DNA of 64,000 bases, taken from Cyrtodaria siliqua. Lineage: Eukaryota; Mollusca; Bivalvia; Adapedonta; Hiatellidae. Under the pieces are notes generated by a model. It had not been told where the DNA came from. It saw only the letters and a list, made by a program, of their open reading frames with translations, and did not search any database. Shown here piece after piece: positions 22,535 through 34,908 of this stretch. The position numbers and the translations under genes are program-made. The stretch is taken from assembly GCA_037043455.1 (NCBI GenBank), contig JAWPHD010003068.1:1-64000 (forward strand). Direction: 5' to 3'. Position 1 is the first letter of the stretch. The number at the start of each line of letters is the position of its first letter.

Positions 22535-23454
22535 TTAAACCAGATTTAACGTTACTAACATGCATTTTATGAAGTAAGATTTCAAATAATGATAAACAGT
22601 TAAGGTGTTTGAACATATGTTATGTTAAGGTGTATGAACATGTTTATGATATATCATGCAAACAATTGAGATTAAATGTTTCATTGTATACAAACACAGT
22701 GATTCGGCCCTCATGTGCATCTGTAATACACTAGTGTATTACGAGAAATAAGTCATGGCTGTATTTCACTCCTAAAAGCCATGTTACGTGATAAACGCCA
22801 TGAAGCCTAAAGGAGTAGAGCGATAACGCTCTCTTGTGCTTCTTGTTTTCAAATATAAACTATTCACTCGGACAGACGTGTAGATATCGTCATAGTGGGT
22901 GTGTAATGTATATCCGTTTGTGATTGGTGCCATTTTCTGTTCACGTCAACGAAAGTATGTCACGTGATGTAAATAATGCTTATTTCATTGTGAAAATTCC
23001 CGCGATGTAATGAACATGTTTGTTTCAAATATATATATATATTTATATTTTTTATTTTTTTCATATGTTATTTTTCTCAATTTAAATGTGCGTAACTATG
23101 CAATAAACATGGTGTTATATTTATATTGGGATATATGCCCTCGTTTTTTCACGCATCAAAATTTCTCTCCTAAAGTCGCGCAAAATTAATATTTTGCGAA
23201 AGAACTCGTGCATATGTCCCAATACCACTCCAGTAACGTATAATTTTATTTTGACTCATTTATTTACTTATATAACGTGCTATAAATTGTCTGAATGATA
23301 TGAAGCTGATTTCAATATAAAAAGTAAACGTTGTTTCCGGGATGATAAGCTTTCATATAGAACGAATGTATACCAAAACCATTCTACGAAAGAACCAGCT
23401 TGTAGGAATGGACCTGGATGCCTGGCTGAAATATCTTTATAACGACTAACGTTC

Positions 23455-23640
23455 GTTTAGTGCAGTGTGGAGGCTGCCTCCCCAATCATTAGTGTTGTTT
23501 TTTACTTGTCCTTTGTCATCAACGAGCCTAATATAGGTGGATTTTAAGTAAAATACCGCGTCAGTCGGTGCTAGGGGGCAAATTGCCAAATAACATTACC
23601 TCTCATGAACAGACTCAGTAAAACCGAGTTTGCTATTTTC
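23455..23640 (-). mobile_element. HP subfamily-2 copy in left arm
   Basis: Reverse complement carries AACTCGGTTTTACTGAGTCT, GTTCATGAGAGGTAATG, CCCCCTAGCACC and the distal CTCCACACTGCACTAAACG. Counterpart: 37490-37665 in the right arm. Confidence 0.65.
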
Positions 23641-24186
23641 TTTTCTTTGGTTGTGTTGGTTTCTTCCAATGAATCTCACTGATCAGTATGTATTCATATA
23701 TTGCCTACAAGCATTTCTTTAGAATCAGCCTTTCTGATATACAATGACATGTCATATAGTGAAGAGGAATAGTGATTTAAGTACTGAACTATACAACAGT
23801 CTACGAATGCTTTTTAATGGTTTCTTTAGGCTGCTGAAAAAATATGATTAACTAATAAAAATACAATGAACAAATAATTAGTGGATGGAATAATGCTTGT
23901 TTTAGATATATGTAGCTTGTGTTACTTGACAATAAAACAAAAAGTTGCTTCAGCAATTTGGAATGTCTTGTTTCCTTAGAAAAAAAATAGAAGTAAATTA
24001 CAAAGGTTCAAATTAACGATCTCGTCTTGTTTTCTTGGTAATGCATTTTGCCTGTATTGCACGTTAATTATTATCTGAGTAACAGTGTTTGTGGCTGGCA
24101 GTTTCCCTATATAACTATTTTCTTAATGCTATCAGCTATATGACATCCATCCCCGTTATTGAAATAATAATACAAACATTGTTTCA

Positions 24187-24925
24187 TACAAACAGAAAAT
24201 TTTCTTCGAGGATTTCTTCGAGGATTTCTTAAAGGATTTTCTTCAAGGATTCTAGTAGTGGATTTTTTTGAGGATTTTCTGCGAGGCTTTTCTTTAAGGA
24301 TTTCTTTCGAGGATTTTCTTTGAGGATTTTGAAGAGGGTTTTCTTTGAAGACTTTCTTTGAGGATTTTCTTTAAGGATTTAATCGAGGATTTTTTCGAGG
24401 TTTTCTTTTGAGGATTTTCTTCGAGGATTTTCTTCGAGGATTTTTTTTGAGTATTTCTTCGGGGATTTTCTTTGAGGATCTAAGTGGATTTATTGGAGGA
24501 TTTTCGTCGAGGGTTTTCTTTGAGGACTTCTTTGAGGATTATTTTCGAGGATTTCTTCGAGGCTTTCTTCAAGGATTTTCTTCAAGGATTTTCTTCGAGT
24601 ATTTTATTCGAGGATTTTCTTCGCGGATTTATTACAGGATTTTCTTCGAGATTTTCGTTTGAGGATCTAAGTGGATTTATTAGAGAATTTTAGTCGAGGA
24701 TTTACCTTGTGGACTTCTTAGGGAATTTTTTTCGAGGATTTCTCCGACGATTTTCTTTGAGGCTTTCTTCAATGATTTTCTTCGACTATTTTCTTCGTGG
24801 ATTTTCTTCGTGGATTTATTCGAGGATTTTATTCGAGATTTTCGTTTGAGGATTTCTTCGAGGAGTTTCTTTGAGGACATTTTTGTGATGATTGTCTTCG
24901 AGGATTTTCTTTGAGGATTTTCCTC
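24187..24925. repeat. Degenerate tandem repeat of about 15 bp (GAGGATTTTCTTC)
   Basis: Dozens of imperfect copies of GAGGATTTTCTTC with spacing 13-18 bp. A longer block GAGGATCTAAGTGGATTTAT recurs at 24474 and 24661. Overlapping open frames such as the FFEDFLRGF repeats come from the low-complexity unit and are not genes. Confidence 0.9.
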
Positions 24926-25269
24926 CAGATTTAGTTCTAGATGAGATTAAATATCACGTCAATTTCTTGTTAAAAGATAAACAGAATGAAATAGATCGAA
25001 CAATGAGTTGACATGTTATATTATTTTTGAATGACGTCTAGATTATCGTGAACAGGTTATGATATTAATTTAAAACTAAGGCACTAAATTTTTAAATTAG
25101 AACAACGTATTATTTGAATACTACATATTCTCTCCATGAAAACAGCTTACCATAAGTTGATGAACCTAATATTGACGATTATGAGAAATGTTGTCAATGC
25201 TAGTGTTAACAGTTGACGAACCATGTAATATAATAGGATTATTACTAGGGTAAAGTGATCCGAAAGTTG

Positions 25270-25960
25270 TTTTATCTCGAGTGGACATGCCATATGTGTA
25301 GAATCTCATGAAAGGCTTTAGCCTCGAGTAGACATGCCATATATGTAGGATCTCATGGGAGGCTTTAGCCTCGCGTGGACATGCCATATGTGTAGGATCT
25401 CATGTGAGGCTTTATCCTCGAGTGGACATGCCATATGTGCAGGATCCCATGAGAGGCTTTAGCCTCGAGTGGACATGCCATATGTGCCATATGTGTAGGA
25501 TCTCATGAGAGGCTTTAGCCTCGAGTGAACATGCCATATGTGTAGAATCTCATGAGAGTCTTTAGCCTCGAGTGGACATGTCGTATGTGTAGGATCTCAT
25601 GAGAGGCTTTAGCCTCGCGTGGACATGCCATATGTGTAGGATCTCATGTGAGGCTTTATTCTCGAGTGGACATGCCACATGTGTAGTATTCCATGAGAGG
25701 CTTTAGCCTCGAGTGGACATGCCATATGTGCCATATGTGTAGGATCTTATGAGAGGCTTTAGCCTCGAGTGCACTTGTCATATGTGTATGATCTCATGAG
25801 AGAATTTAGCCTCGAGTCGACATGCCATATGTGTAGGATCTGATGAGAGGCTTAAGCCTCGAGTGGACATGTCATATGTGTAGGATCTCATGAGAGGCTT
25901 TAGCCTCGAGTGGACATGCCATATATGTAGGAACTCATGAGAGGCTTTAGCCTCGAGTGT
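25270..25960. repeat. Minisatellite, 47-bp unit, about 15 copies with higher-order pattern
   Basis: The unit reads GTGGACATGCCATATGTGTA, then GGATCTCATGAGAGGC, then TTTAGCCTCGA. A 9-bp CATATGTGC duplication occurs in only two units (about 25476 and 25714), roughly 240 bp apart, each preceded by the same order of variant units (GCGTGGACATG, ATGTGAGG, CCATGAGAGG). This indicates a five-unit higher-order repeat. Confidence 0.92.
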
Positions 25961-26337
25961 GATCCTGGATATATGGCATATCCTCAAGAGGTGATGCAAC
26001 TTCCAGAACACTTACTCCAAAATGATCCTTTTATTATATGCCTTCATACATGTAAGAAAGCTCATAATATATTGTTACACCGTATAATAGACTAGTTTGT
26101 TTACACAGATAGGCGATGTCTTCTTTTAAATATATTAAGATTAGTTGTTTGATAAGTATTTTTTTGACCAATAGTTCGTCAAATATTTTTTTTGTGTTTA
26201 AATTGCCACATAGTTTGAGAGTTACCCTCCTCTTATACGAAAACACAAAATGTGCTGATAAAACACTTAAACCGAATCGAATTGCGCTTAAAGAAATAAA
26301 CTTCTTAAACTAGGAAGCAATATATAAAAATATAAAA

Positions 26338-26415
26338 AAGTATGAGAGTGGACCTTTCGAAACCGCCGAACACGATAAATACGAAAAAGTCTCAGTTTGA
26401 TTGAGACCGTTGCCG
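26338..26415 (+). mobile_element. HP element, 5' part
   Basis: AAAAAGTATGAGAGTGGACC, TTTCGAAACCGCCGAACACG, then AAGTCTCAGTTTGATTGAGAC. It stops just after hairpin 1. Confidence 0.6.
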
Positions 26416-26739
26416 CCCCCTAAATATATTTCAAAGCATGGTAATAATACCACAGTTGGCTGCATCGGTGTTGGAAACTAAAAAAAAAAAAAAAACATAA
26501 AAAAAGGAAGTTTGTGTTCGTGTTATTTGTTGAAAACAAACATATTTTAAGTTTTGCTTAAAAAATGTCCCAGCGTATCGTAGTTACAGACAAGGTTTGG
26601 AGCTCTCTCTGGTCAACATTTGATACCTAACTGTTTTCATCAATTATTTCACTGGGCAAATTGGAACCGCAGATGTATGTCGTTCTCGAACCCAAAAACC
26701 GAAAACAATTCGATTAAACCGTTTTTCTGTGACAAGTCA

Positions 26740-27180
26740 AAATGCTTCGGAAAACGCGATTTTCCGGTGTGTGAAGTTTCAGGAACTGAACATATGTCAA
26801 ATACTTTTCAAGTTATGACCAGTTATGTGCTCGGTTATGTTGCAGGTTAAAGTTTTATGAAAAAAGGAATATTAGTCAGAGTTACTTGTAACGATATGTT
26901 TTGAGGTAAGGTGCATAAGTATGTGAAGTTTCATGAGTATAGATAAAACACTTCTTAAGTTATGGCCAGTTATGAGCTTAGTTAGGTTGCAGGCTTAAGT
27001 TTTATGAAACGGGGCATAACTGTGGACATGGGTAACGATATTGTGTGTGGTAAAATGAATATATGTATGAAGTTTCATGAACATATGTAGAATACTTCTT
27101 AAGTTATGACTTGTTATGAGCCCGGTTTGGTTACAGGTTAAAGTTTTATGAAAGTGGGCATATTCTGTCAAAAGAAAGTC
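26740..27180. repeat. Degenerate tandem repeat, about 145-bp unit, 3 copies
   Basis: Recurrent blocks GTGAAGTTTCATGA, ACTTCTTAAGTTATG, TTATGAGC, GGTTGCAGGTTAAAGTTTTA and TGGGCATA. A further partial copy with a GGACGACGGAC tail lies at 27785-27925. No coding. Confidence 0.65.
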
Positions 27181-27775
27181 AGAGTTCGTAAGATCCTGGT
27201 CATGATCACTTTCATACTATCTTTGTTAAACTTCTTAGAAGGTATATCAAAAAGGTTATGACCCTATCATTTTGCATTTATCCTTGGTGTTGGACCCATT
27301 TACAGTTCGCCACTATGCTTTCCTCTTTAATTGCGCGATGACCGCACAGGCTGTGGACCCTATGATGACGTCTATCTAAAGCCCAAAAGGAGGTGACGTT
27401 TGAATTTTTTTCTGTAGTCTTTTTTGGTCGTGCCCTCAATGGTTTATTCTCTTGCTGCTCTGGCTTCTGCCAAGTCAATGAGTATCTACTTTGTGGCTTT
27501 TAAGGCTATTTTTACATATATACACCAGCATCTTAGTGTTATACTTATATTGCCTATAAATGCTGCCTTGTTGGTAAGAGAAACGTTCAGGACGGGGATT
27601 TTTTTATTGGGTTGACAGTAGGGTAAGTGCAAGGTTTGGTGCACCCTAGAACATGGTTTAAACCCCCATCGGCTTTTTTTGCCACTGACCGTTCCAAGGC
27701 GGTAGCCCTATTGTCAACCATGTTTGTGTTTGTGACGTCATATGCCTTTATTCCTTATTAACGTTCATGTTTCTT
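27180..27775 (+). mobile_element. Penelope-like copy, 5'-truncated
   Basis: Starts in the RT C-terminal domain (GTTCGTAAGATCCTGGTCAT), continues through a degenerate small frame (27424-27615) and the tail to about 27775. Internal deletions near 27275 (loss of the CGTACTGCATGCTTGG segment) make it non-coding. Confidence 0.75.
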
Positions 27776-27784
27776 CTTCAGTGT

Positions 27785-28629
27785 GTTTTTGCATATATCA
27801 AATACTTTTCACATCATGGCCAACGTTAGGTTGCAGGTTAAAGTGTGACGTACGGACGACGGACCAGGTACAACATACGACGGATGGACGACGGACGGAC
27901 GACGGACGGACAAGCGGACAAAGTGATCCTTAAACAATATCTGCAATGCTATGCAGGGAACACAAACATAGAAAGTTAACAGAAACAACAATCGACACAA
28001 AATTAAGAAACGTTCAATTTAAATACATTCACTAACAAACTATTGATGAAAAACAAATAGTTCTCTACATATCTACATATAAAGAAGTAATTAATTTAGT
28101 AACAGAATAAGGTTTGTAAGTTGAACGTTTCTGATGTCTTCAAGACATATACTCAATAAAATACTGCATTAGCCTTAAAAACTAAAGGAATTTCATGTTT
28201 AAGAGCGGCTTCGATTTATTTATAAAGATTCGCAGTATGATTTCCAATTCGTATTTTAATATATATACAAAAAACAGAAATTGAAATACACAGCCTTTGT
28301 TTTATCCTCTGGTAAGTAAAACAAGTTCATTTCTTTCTACAAAAGGAAATACGAGGACCAATTCTAATATATTTAAGTATGGCACGAAAGATCGAGTCAA
28401 TTTTTTCTCAGTGTTCTAGAACGATGCATGGCGGAAAATAGTTTTGCTGCATGTATACTCCACAAAAAGAGAAACTTCCGCAAATTTACCCATACATGTA
28501 GACACAATGAAAATATATTTTGTTTGGTCTTATATGTTAATACCCTTGTTAAAAGGCTAGCACAGTCATGAAAACAATTTTCCTTGAATCAAACTTGTAC
28601 GCAAAGTTTATGACGAAGTTTATGAATAG
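27785..28629. other. Repeat tail then unassigned sequence
   Basis: 27785-27930 is the end of the 145-bp repeat with GGACGACGGACGGAC. 27960-28629 is AT-rich without a recognised feature. Confidence 0.5.
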
Positions 28630-28915
28630 TTCATGACAAGAATTTCTTTATTTAAACTGTCCCGTTTTATTGGGTTGACAGTAGGGTAAGTGTATGGTTT
28701 GGTGCACCAAACAACCTGATTTAAACCCCAATCGGCCTTTTTAGCCACTGACCGTCCCAAGGCGGTTGCCCTATTGTCAACCATTTTGTGTTTGTGATGT
28801 CTTATTTGGCATTTTATTTATCTTTAAAATTCTTCTTTGTGTGTTTGTGATTGACTGTCGTTCTTGAATCTGCTTTACCTGTTCGATTTTTATATCTATA
28901 TTTTACTGTCGCAAT
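28630..28915 (+). mobile_element. Penelope-like element, 3' tail
   Basis: TTCATGACAAGAATTTCTTT, GTCCCGTTTTATTGGGTTGA, GCCACTGACCGTCCCAAGGC, ending CCTGTTCGATTTTTATATC. Tail only. Confidence 0.75.
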
Positions 28916-29828
28916 GTAATTACTGTGATAATAACTACTTATTTTTCCAGGGGAAATGGCTGTCATTGGCCAATTAACCGCTTAAACTATTTCAGTGATC
29001 CTATTGTCATGTTTTGATTGTTTTGTCAGTTGGAAGGGTATAACCCCTGGATATTTGCAATGGTAAGACTGTAAATATATTTTGACATCGGCATAATGCC
29101 AGGATTCATTCTTATTTAATGCCATGTTATTATGGTATGTGTTCAACAAGTTTAAATGTTATAGTTACAAAAGCGAAAAATGAATATGGAGATAGAATGA
29201 ACATTGTGATGAAGTTACTCAGGTTTGAGCAATTATCACCATTTTAATTACTTGAAATTGCCTGGAGTCGAAGCTTGAAAACAAGTGAAATGCAGTTTAC
29301 ATCTATTTTAATACAGCAAACAGTTATGGTATGAATGCTGTCCAACAATTTTTGATAAACATTTAAACCAGGGTCTGAAATTCTGGCACTTATAGCATAA
29401 TTTATGGATCTATACTTTTTGTTCCTAAATTATAGGACATGTTCTCAAACTGTATGAGATTTATGACAAATCATTTAAATATTCTAAAATTCAGATGCGT
29501 ATTTAAGTAATCCCCGGCTAGTGAACACGTAACATTTCCTGTATTTAAATTTATAAATATTTCTGTTCAAAAAGATGTATTTTTCTTTGCAAAAATGATT
29601 ATTGTTCATTGTGTATGCCATTAAACCAAATATGCTATTTTTGGGTATCAGTAAATAATAAAAAATAATGTTGAGTGTGTTAGGGTTCGAGACGTTTCAG
29701 ACAGATAGTAGTTGTTTGTGAAACAAATATTCCGTATGAAGAATTCGTTGAAAACATGATCATGACGATGGTAATTTATGGGATTTTTGGTAGTTTTGTC
29801 CAGACTGTTTGTCATGTTCTACTACTGA
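28916..29828. other. No recognised feature
   Basis: AT-rich non-coding sequence; no long frame, RNA or repeat relationship seen. Confidence 0.5.
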
Positions 29829-29829
29829 A

Positions 29830-30060
29830 AAATGATATATAGGGTCCTATAGAAACCACAGCGTCCAAACGCAATGGCATCGTAGGTCCGCACTGTACTG
29901 CAAACAAGTACTAGAAACTACAATGAAAGAGACAAAAAACAACAGAAAGGGTGGTGAAGACAGGGTTACCGACTTGGAACGGTCAGTAGGCAATAAGGCC
30001 TACTGGTTAGCTTGAATCGATTTTATATGCGCACAATCCTCGCTATTGTCTTCAGCGCCC
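29830..30060 (-). mobile_element. Penelope-like tail, variant family B
   Basis: AGGGTCCTATAGAAACCACA, CGTCCAAACGCAATGGCATC, GACAGGGTTACCGACTTGGA. Second copy of the sequence at 6625-6880. Confidence 0.65.
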
Positions 30061-33000
30061 AAAGCATTACTATGCTGCTTCAATTATTTTAACATTGAAA
30101 CAAAGTAACAAACTAAACTAGGAACGGATACATAGGACAGCGACGCTCATACGAGAGTAACCAACATGTAATACCACTTGCTAATTTTAAATAGGAACTG
30201 ACTACAGCTATCACTGAATGTAATTTATACTCAACTAAGGTTAATTTTGCTAATTTAAGTAAGATCTGGGACCCGGGACTTATATACATACTTGTTGTTT
30301 TACAGTTCGGATGTATTATACAAATAACTGCACTATATTTAGCACAGAATTAGTCATATTTAGCTGATAATTCAGCGGTCCCTGATTATCGGGTCCCGGC
30401 ATTAATCACTGCCATAGACAGGAAGTACGGAAGCAGGATTTTCAGGAGCACCATAAACTATCAGTGAAATACAATAAAGAAACCATTGGTATCTGGTTCA
30501 GATAAGGAAAGTGTAAGCCTCCGTATAATTGTTTGAATCGGAACCACTTATCCGATAAAAACATATATACCGCGTTTTGAAATTCACGATCATACCCAGT
30601 TTTCAGTTTTAGCTATGCACCTGCGTTATATTAATAAAATATAAAACATTTCTGAGCTGCAAATTGTATCCTTCTCAAATCATTTGTATTTATTTAAAAT
30701 AGATTTTGGTCGTACTTGCAAACACAATACAATTATTTTATGTTTACATTTACCAACTATTGTCAAGGGATGATTTATAGAATAAGGGTTTTCATTCATA
30801 TAATTTGTATCTGATTGTGCAAATACAAATAAATGAAACGTTAATACTATTGCAAACACGAATTTCAAACGTTTTTATTATTATTTTCATTGTTATTATT
30901 ATTATTATTATTTTATTAAAGCTCTTTAGCCAATAATCACATCGCAATCTACATCATGCTCTCCAATGTAAAAGAAAAATATATACCGTTCATTTGTGCT
31001 ATAAATATTTAATTTAAATTACACACACACACACTAATATATTAAAAAGGAAATGCAATATTGTAATGAATATGCCTTTTTCCGACTTTACAATTAACAA
31101 TTCAACAATCTCACATGTTGCGCTGTTTGTTTTACAAAGCTCAGTATTTTAAAAGAGTTAAAAAAGGCACCACATAAGGTATGTCATCACGCTTAACGCA
31201 CTGAAAAATGGAAATAAAGCGTTGAAAATAATACTAAAATATAATCATATATAGACTCACCCGAACACTATTATTCCTGGTGTGTATCCTCACTTCTTGA
31301 CTAACTAAAAATGATCTTCATAATATTATTGCAAACTAGTGCATTATAATATGCGACCAGTGTTAATATTTCAATACAATATTCTTCGTGACTGCTGTCA
31401 ATTCGTATCCCTCTAATATCGACGTATGGACTGCAAAAAAAGTATTGAAATCAAATGGATATGCAAAACAATCAACCAATGAAATCTCACGAAAAAACGA
31501 ATTGACCAATGAATATTATATGTATGGCTTATCTGGGCAGAAACAATTAAATATATTAGATCTACTCCATTAATACACACACACACACACACATATATAT
31601 AAATATATATTATATTCACTGTCGATGCATTATAATTGACAATCCAATTGGATGCGCAAAGAAGAAAGAGAGAAGTTAGAAATATAAACAAAAAATCACG
31701 TGTGTGTGCGCATGCACAGAGCGGACAGACCATCCTAAAGGTATAGAAACAACTGATTTCAGACTTCTTTGAAATTGTTGATGTAGTGTAATGTGGATAT
31801 ACCTACTGTCTACTTGTAGCAAATTGAGTGCTGACACACTGAAATACCACGCCGTAGTACATAATACTAGTAAACTCCACCCCACAACCTCCCGAGTTAC
31901 ATTTTTTCTGACACTTGACCAACCAAACATAACATTACCCAGGATTTACTCGTCAAGCAAGGGTTTCAAGTGACTACTGTCATTTATGTTTTAAATCCAC
32001 GACCTACCGAATACAACGCTACTAATGACTACGCTAAGGATTATAGTCCATCTACCATTTGAATCCCGAGAAGAATCCCTTTTTGACTCAGCACACCGAT
32101 CTAATAACAATACTATGTTTATGTTCGGCATTATGAGTGAACTTTAAGACAAAATCATATAATATTATCATATTTATATAAATTCCAAAAGATGTCTTTT
32201 TGAAGGTAATCCCTTATTCTGCATTTAAAATGCGATTAACTCTTCACAATGTTCATAAAACTAGCATAAACAACCGTTTATGACATGTGTTCTAAAACAT
32301 TTACATCTTCAGACAATCGTTAGGGTGATTCGGACCTAGGCCCTTTCTCAACCCAAAGTTCCACTCCAGTTGTACACGAGATATTATACACATGTTGACA
32401 CGAGTTTACACCATTTATGACAGGTGTTCTAAAACATCCGCTTACACATGCATATACACCCTTTTAAAGCTGCAGCCTTTTTGGAACGTCCCTCCTGCAA
32501 GACTACAATTCAAGAAATACCTTAAAATTTGACACGTGATACATGTATACCCGTCTTGACACGATATTTCAGGATTGACGACAGTTGTAAACATTCACTT
32601 TAATCACAGTCAGTGTGATGCCTATTTCGCCCTCACATTTAAACACAATATCGTAATTTATTTGCTAATGCTTGTGAGAAAGGACCAACGTTTTTAAACA
32701 GTGTAATGAATGTACGCAGCCAACATCTTAACCAGAGTCTAACGACCTAGTTTAAAAATAAAAGAACAGTTGGCGGTTGATGGTTAGTTGACTAAATTAT
32801 ATTCAACGTCATTTTCAACGCAGACCATCCACTTTTTCTGGGCGAGCCATTACTCTTTACCTCTCGAATCCGTAAGAATTGATACTTGGTGGATTCTGTG
32901 GCAAAGTCCAATATAAGTCTTTCTTAATAGGTCATTACGTATTGTATCGGGACCCCATTACCCTCTTTGAACACATTTAATGATTGGCATTGAGTTTCTC

Positions 33001-33196
33001 ATTCTGCCAGTGTTTAAAAACTAACATTTTGTAATTTTTAAAATGTCCTCCCTATTCATTGAAATGAAAACGATTTTCGATAACCTATACAAGTACATGT
33101 ATTTTCCCAATATAATTGCTTTATTTTATAACCGACATTTTTTACAAATGTATTCGTAGCATTATTAATGGTCATTTCTATGTCACTGTATCACTG
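30061..33196. other. Long gene-free stretch with simple repeats
   Basis: Microsatellites: ATT-rich at 30877-30920, AC at 31020-31036, and AC followed by AT at 31573-31612. Short frames around 31388-31973 overlap each other on both strands and show no motif. No gene or RNA recognised in 3.1 kb. Confidence 0.55.
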
Positions 33197-34908
33197 ACCC
33201 CGAACATACACGGTTTTGTATCTCGACTATGGATATGACATGCATGTTATGTGCTACCCCGAACATACACGGCTTTGTATCTCGACTATGGATATGACAT
33301 GCATGTTATGTGCTACCCCGAACATACACGGTTTTGTATCTCGACTATGGATATGACATGCATGTTATGTGCTACCCCGAACATACACGGCTTTGTATCT
33401 CGACTATGGATATGACATGCATGTTATGTGCTACCCCGAACATACACGGCTTTGTATCTCGACTATGGATATGACATGCATGTTATGTGCTACCCCGAAC
33501 ATACACGGTTTTGTATCTCGACTATGGATATGACATGCATGTTATGTGCTACCCCGAACATACACGGCTTTGTATCTCTACTATGGATATGACATGCATG
33601 TTATGTGCTACCCCGAACATACACGGCTTTGTATCTCGACTATGGATATGACATGCATGTTATGTGCTACCCCGAACATACACGGCTTTGTATCTCGACT
33701 ATGGATATGACATGCATGCTATTTGCTACCCCGAACATACACGGCTTTGTATCTCGACTATTGATATGACATGCATGTTATGTGCTACCCCGAACATACA
33801 CGGCTTTGTATCTCGACTATGGATATGACATGCATGTTATGTGCTACCCCGAACATACACGGCTTTGTATCTCGACTATGGATATGACATGCATGTTATG
33901 TGCTACCCCGAACATACACGGTTTTGTATCTCGACTATAGATATGACATGCACGTTATGTGCTACCCCGAACATACACGGTTTTGTATCTCGACTATGGA
34001 TATGACATGCATGTTATGTGCTACCCCGAACATACACGGCTTTGTATCTCGACTATGGATATGACATGCATGTTATGTGCTACCCCGAACATACACGGCT
34101 TTGTATCTCGACTATGGATATGACATGCATGTTATGTGCTACCCCGAACATACACGGCTTTGTATCTCGACTATGGATATGACATGCATGTTATGTGCTA
34201 CCCCGAACATACACGGCTTTGTATCTCGACTATGGATATGACATGCATGTTATGTGCTACCCCGAACATACACGGCTTTGTATCTCGACTATGGATATGA
34301 CATGCATGTTATGTGCTACCCCGAACATACACGGCTTTGTATCTCGACTATGGATATGACATGCATGTTATGTGCTACCCCGAACATACACGGCTTTGTA
34401 TCTCGACTATGGATATGACATGCATGTTATGTGCTACCCCGAACATACACGGCTTTGTATCTCGACTATGGATATGACATGCATGTTATGTGCTACCCCG
34501 AACATACACGGCTTTGTATCTCGACTATGGATATGACATGCATGTTATGTGCTACCCCGAACATACACGGCTTTGTATCTCGACTATGGATATGACATGC
34601 ATGTTATGTGCTACCCCGAACATACACGGCTTTGTATCTCGACTATGGATATGACATGCATGTTATGTGCTACCCCGAACATACACGGCTTTGTATCTCG
34701 ACTATGGATATGACATGCATGTTATGTGCTACCCCGAACATACACGACTTTGTATCTCGACTATGGATATGACATGCATGTTATGTGCTACCCCGAACAT
34801 ACACGGCTTTGTATCTCGACTATGGATATGACATGCATGTTATGTGCTACCCCGAACATACACGGCTTTGTATCTCGACTATGGATATGACATGCATGTT
34901 ATGTGCTG
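33197..34908. repeat. Satellite array, 59-bp unit, about 29 near-identical copies
   Basis: The unit starts GAACATACACGGCTTTGTAT, continues CTCGACTATGGATATGACAT and ends GCATGTTATGTGCTACCCC (59 bp; register moves one base per 60-base line). Variation is very low, mostly GGCTTTG/GGTTTTG. The early part (33202-33990) mixes both variants; from about 34020 to the end almost all units are the GGC type, with one GAC. Each unit holds the palindrome ACATGCATGT. Because 59 is not a multiple of three it has no sustained frame. Confidence 0.97.

Larger units (their letters stand above)
19901..23850. repeat. Left arm of a giant inverted repeat
   Basis: The reverse complement of this stretch can be followed block by block in 37282-39857. 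Examples: GTTCAATCAAATTACGGG (19901) with CCCGTAATTTGATTGAAC (39840-39857), AGGTGATATCACCAACTGATG with CATCAGTTGGTGATATCACCT, the 20-bp palindrome at 22723-22742, and CTGCTGAAAAAATATGATTA at the inner end. The arm is enlarged by a Penelope-like insertion cluster (20165-21420) and an HP insertion (22413-22534). No coding gene of its own was seen. Confidence 0.85.

Noticed and set aside
24408..24880. Overlapping frames with FFEDFLRGF / EEILKRKS repeats
   Set aside because: Translation of a degenerate 15-bp tandem repeat on both strands; no independent coding signal.
33197..34908. CRISPR-like array
   Set aside because: Units are contiguous with no variable spacers; a eukaryotic satellite.
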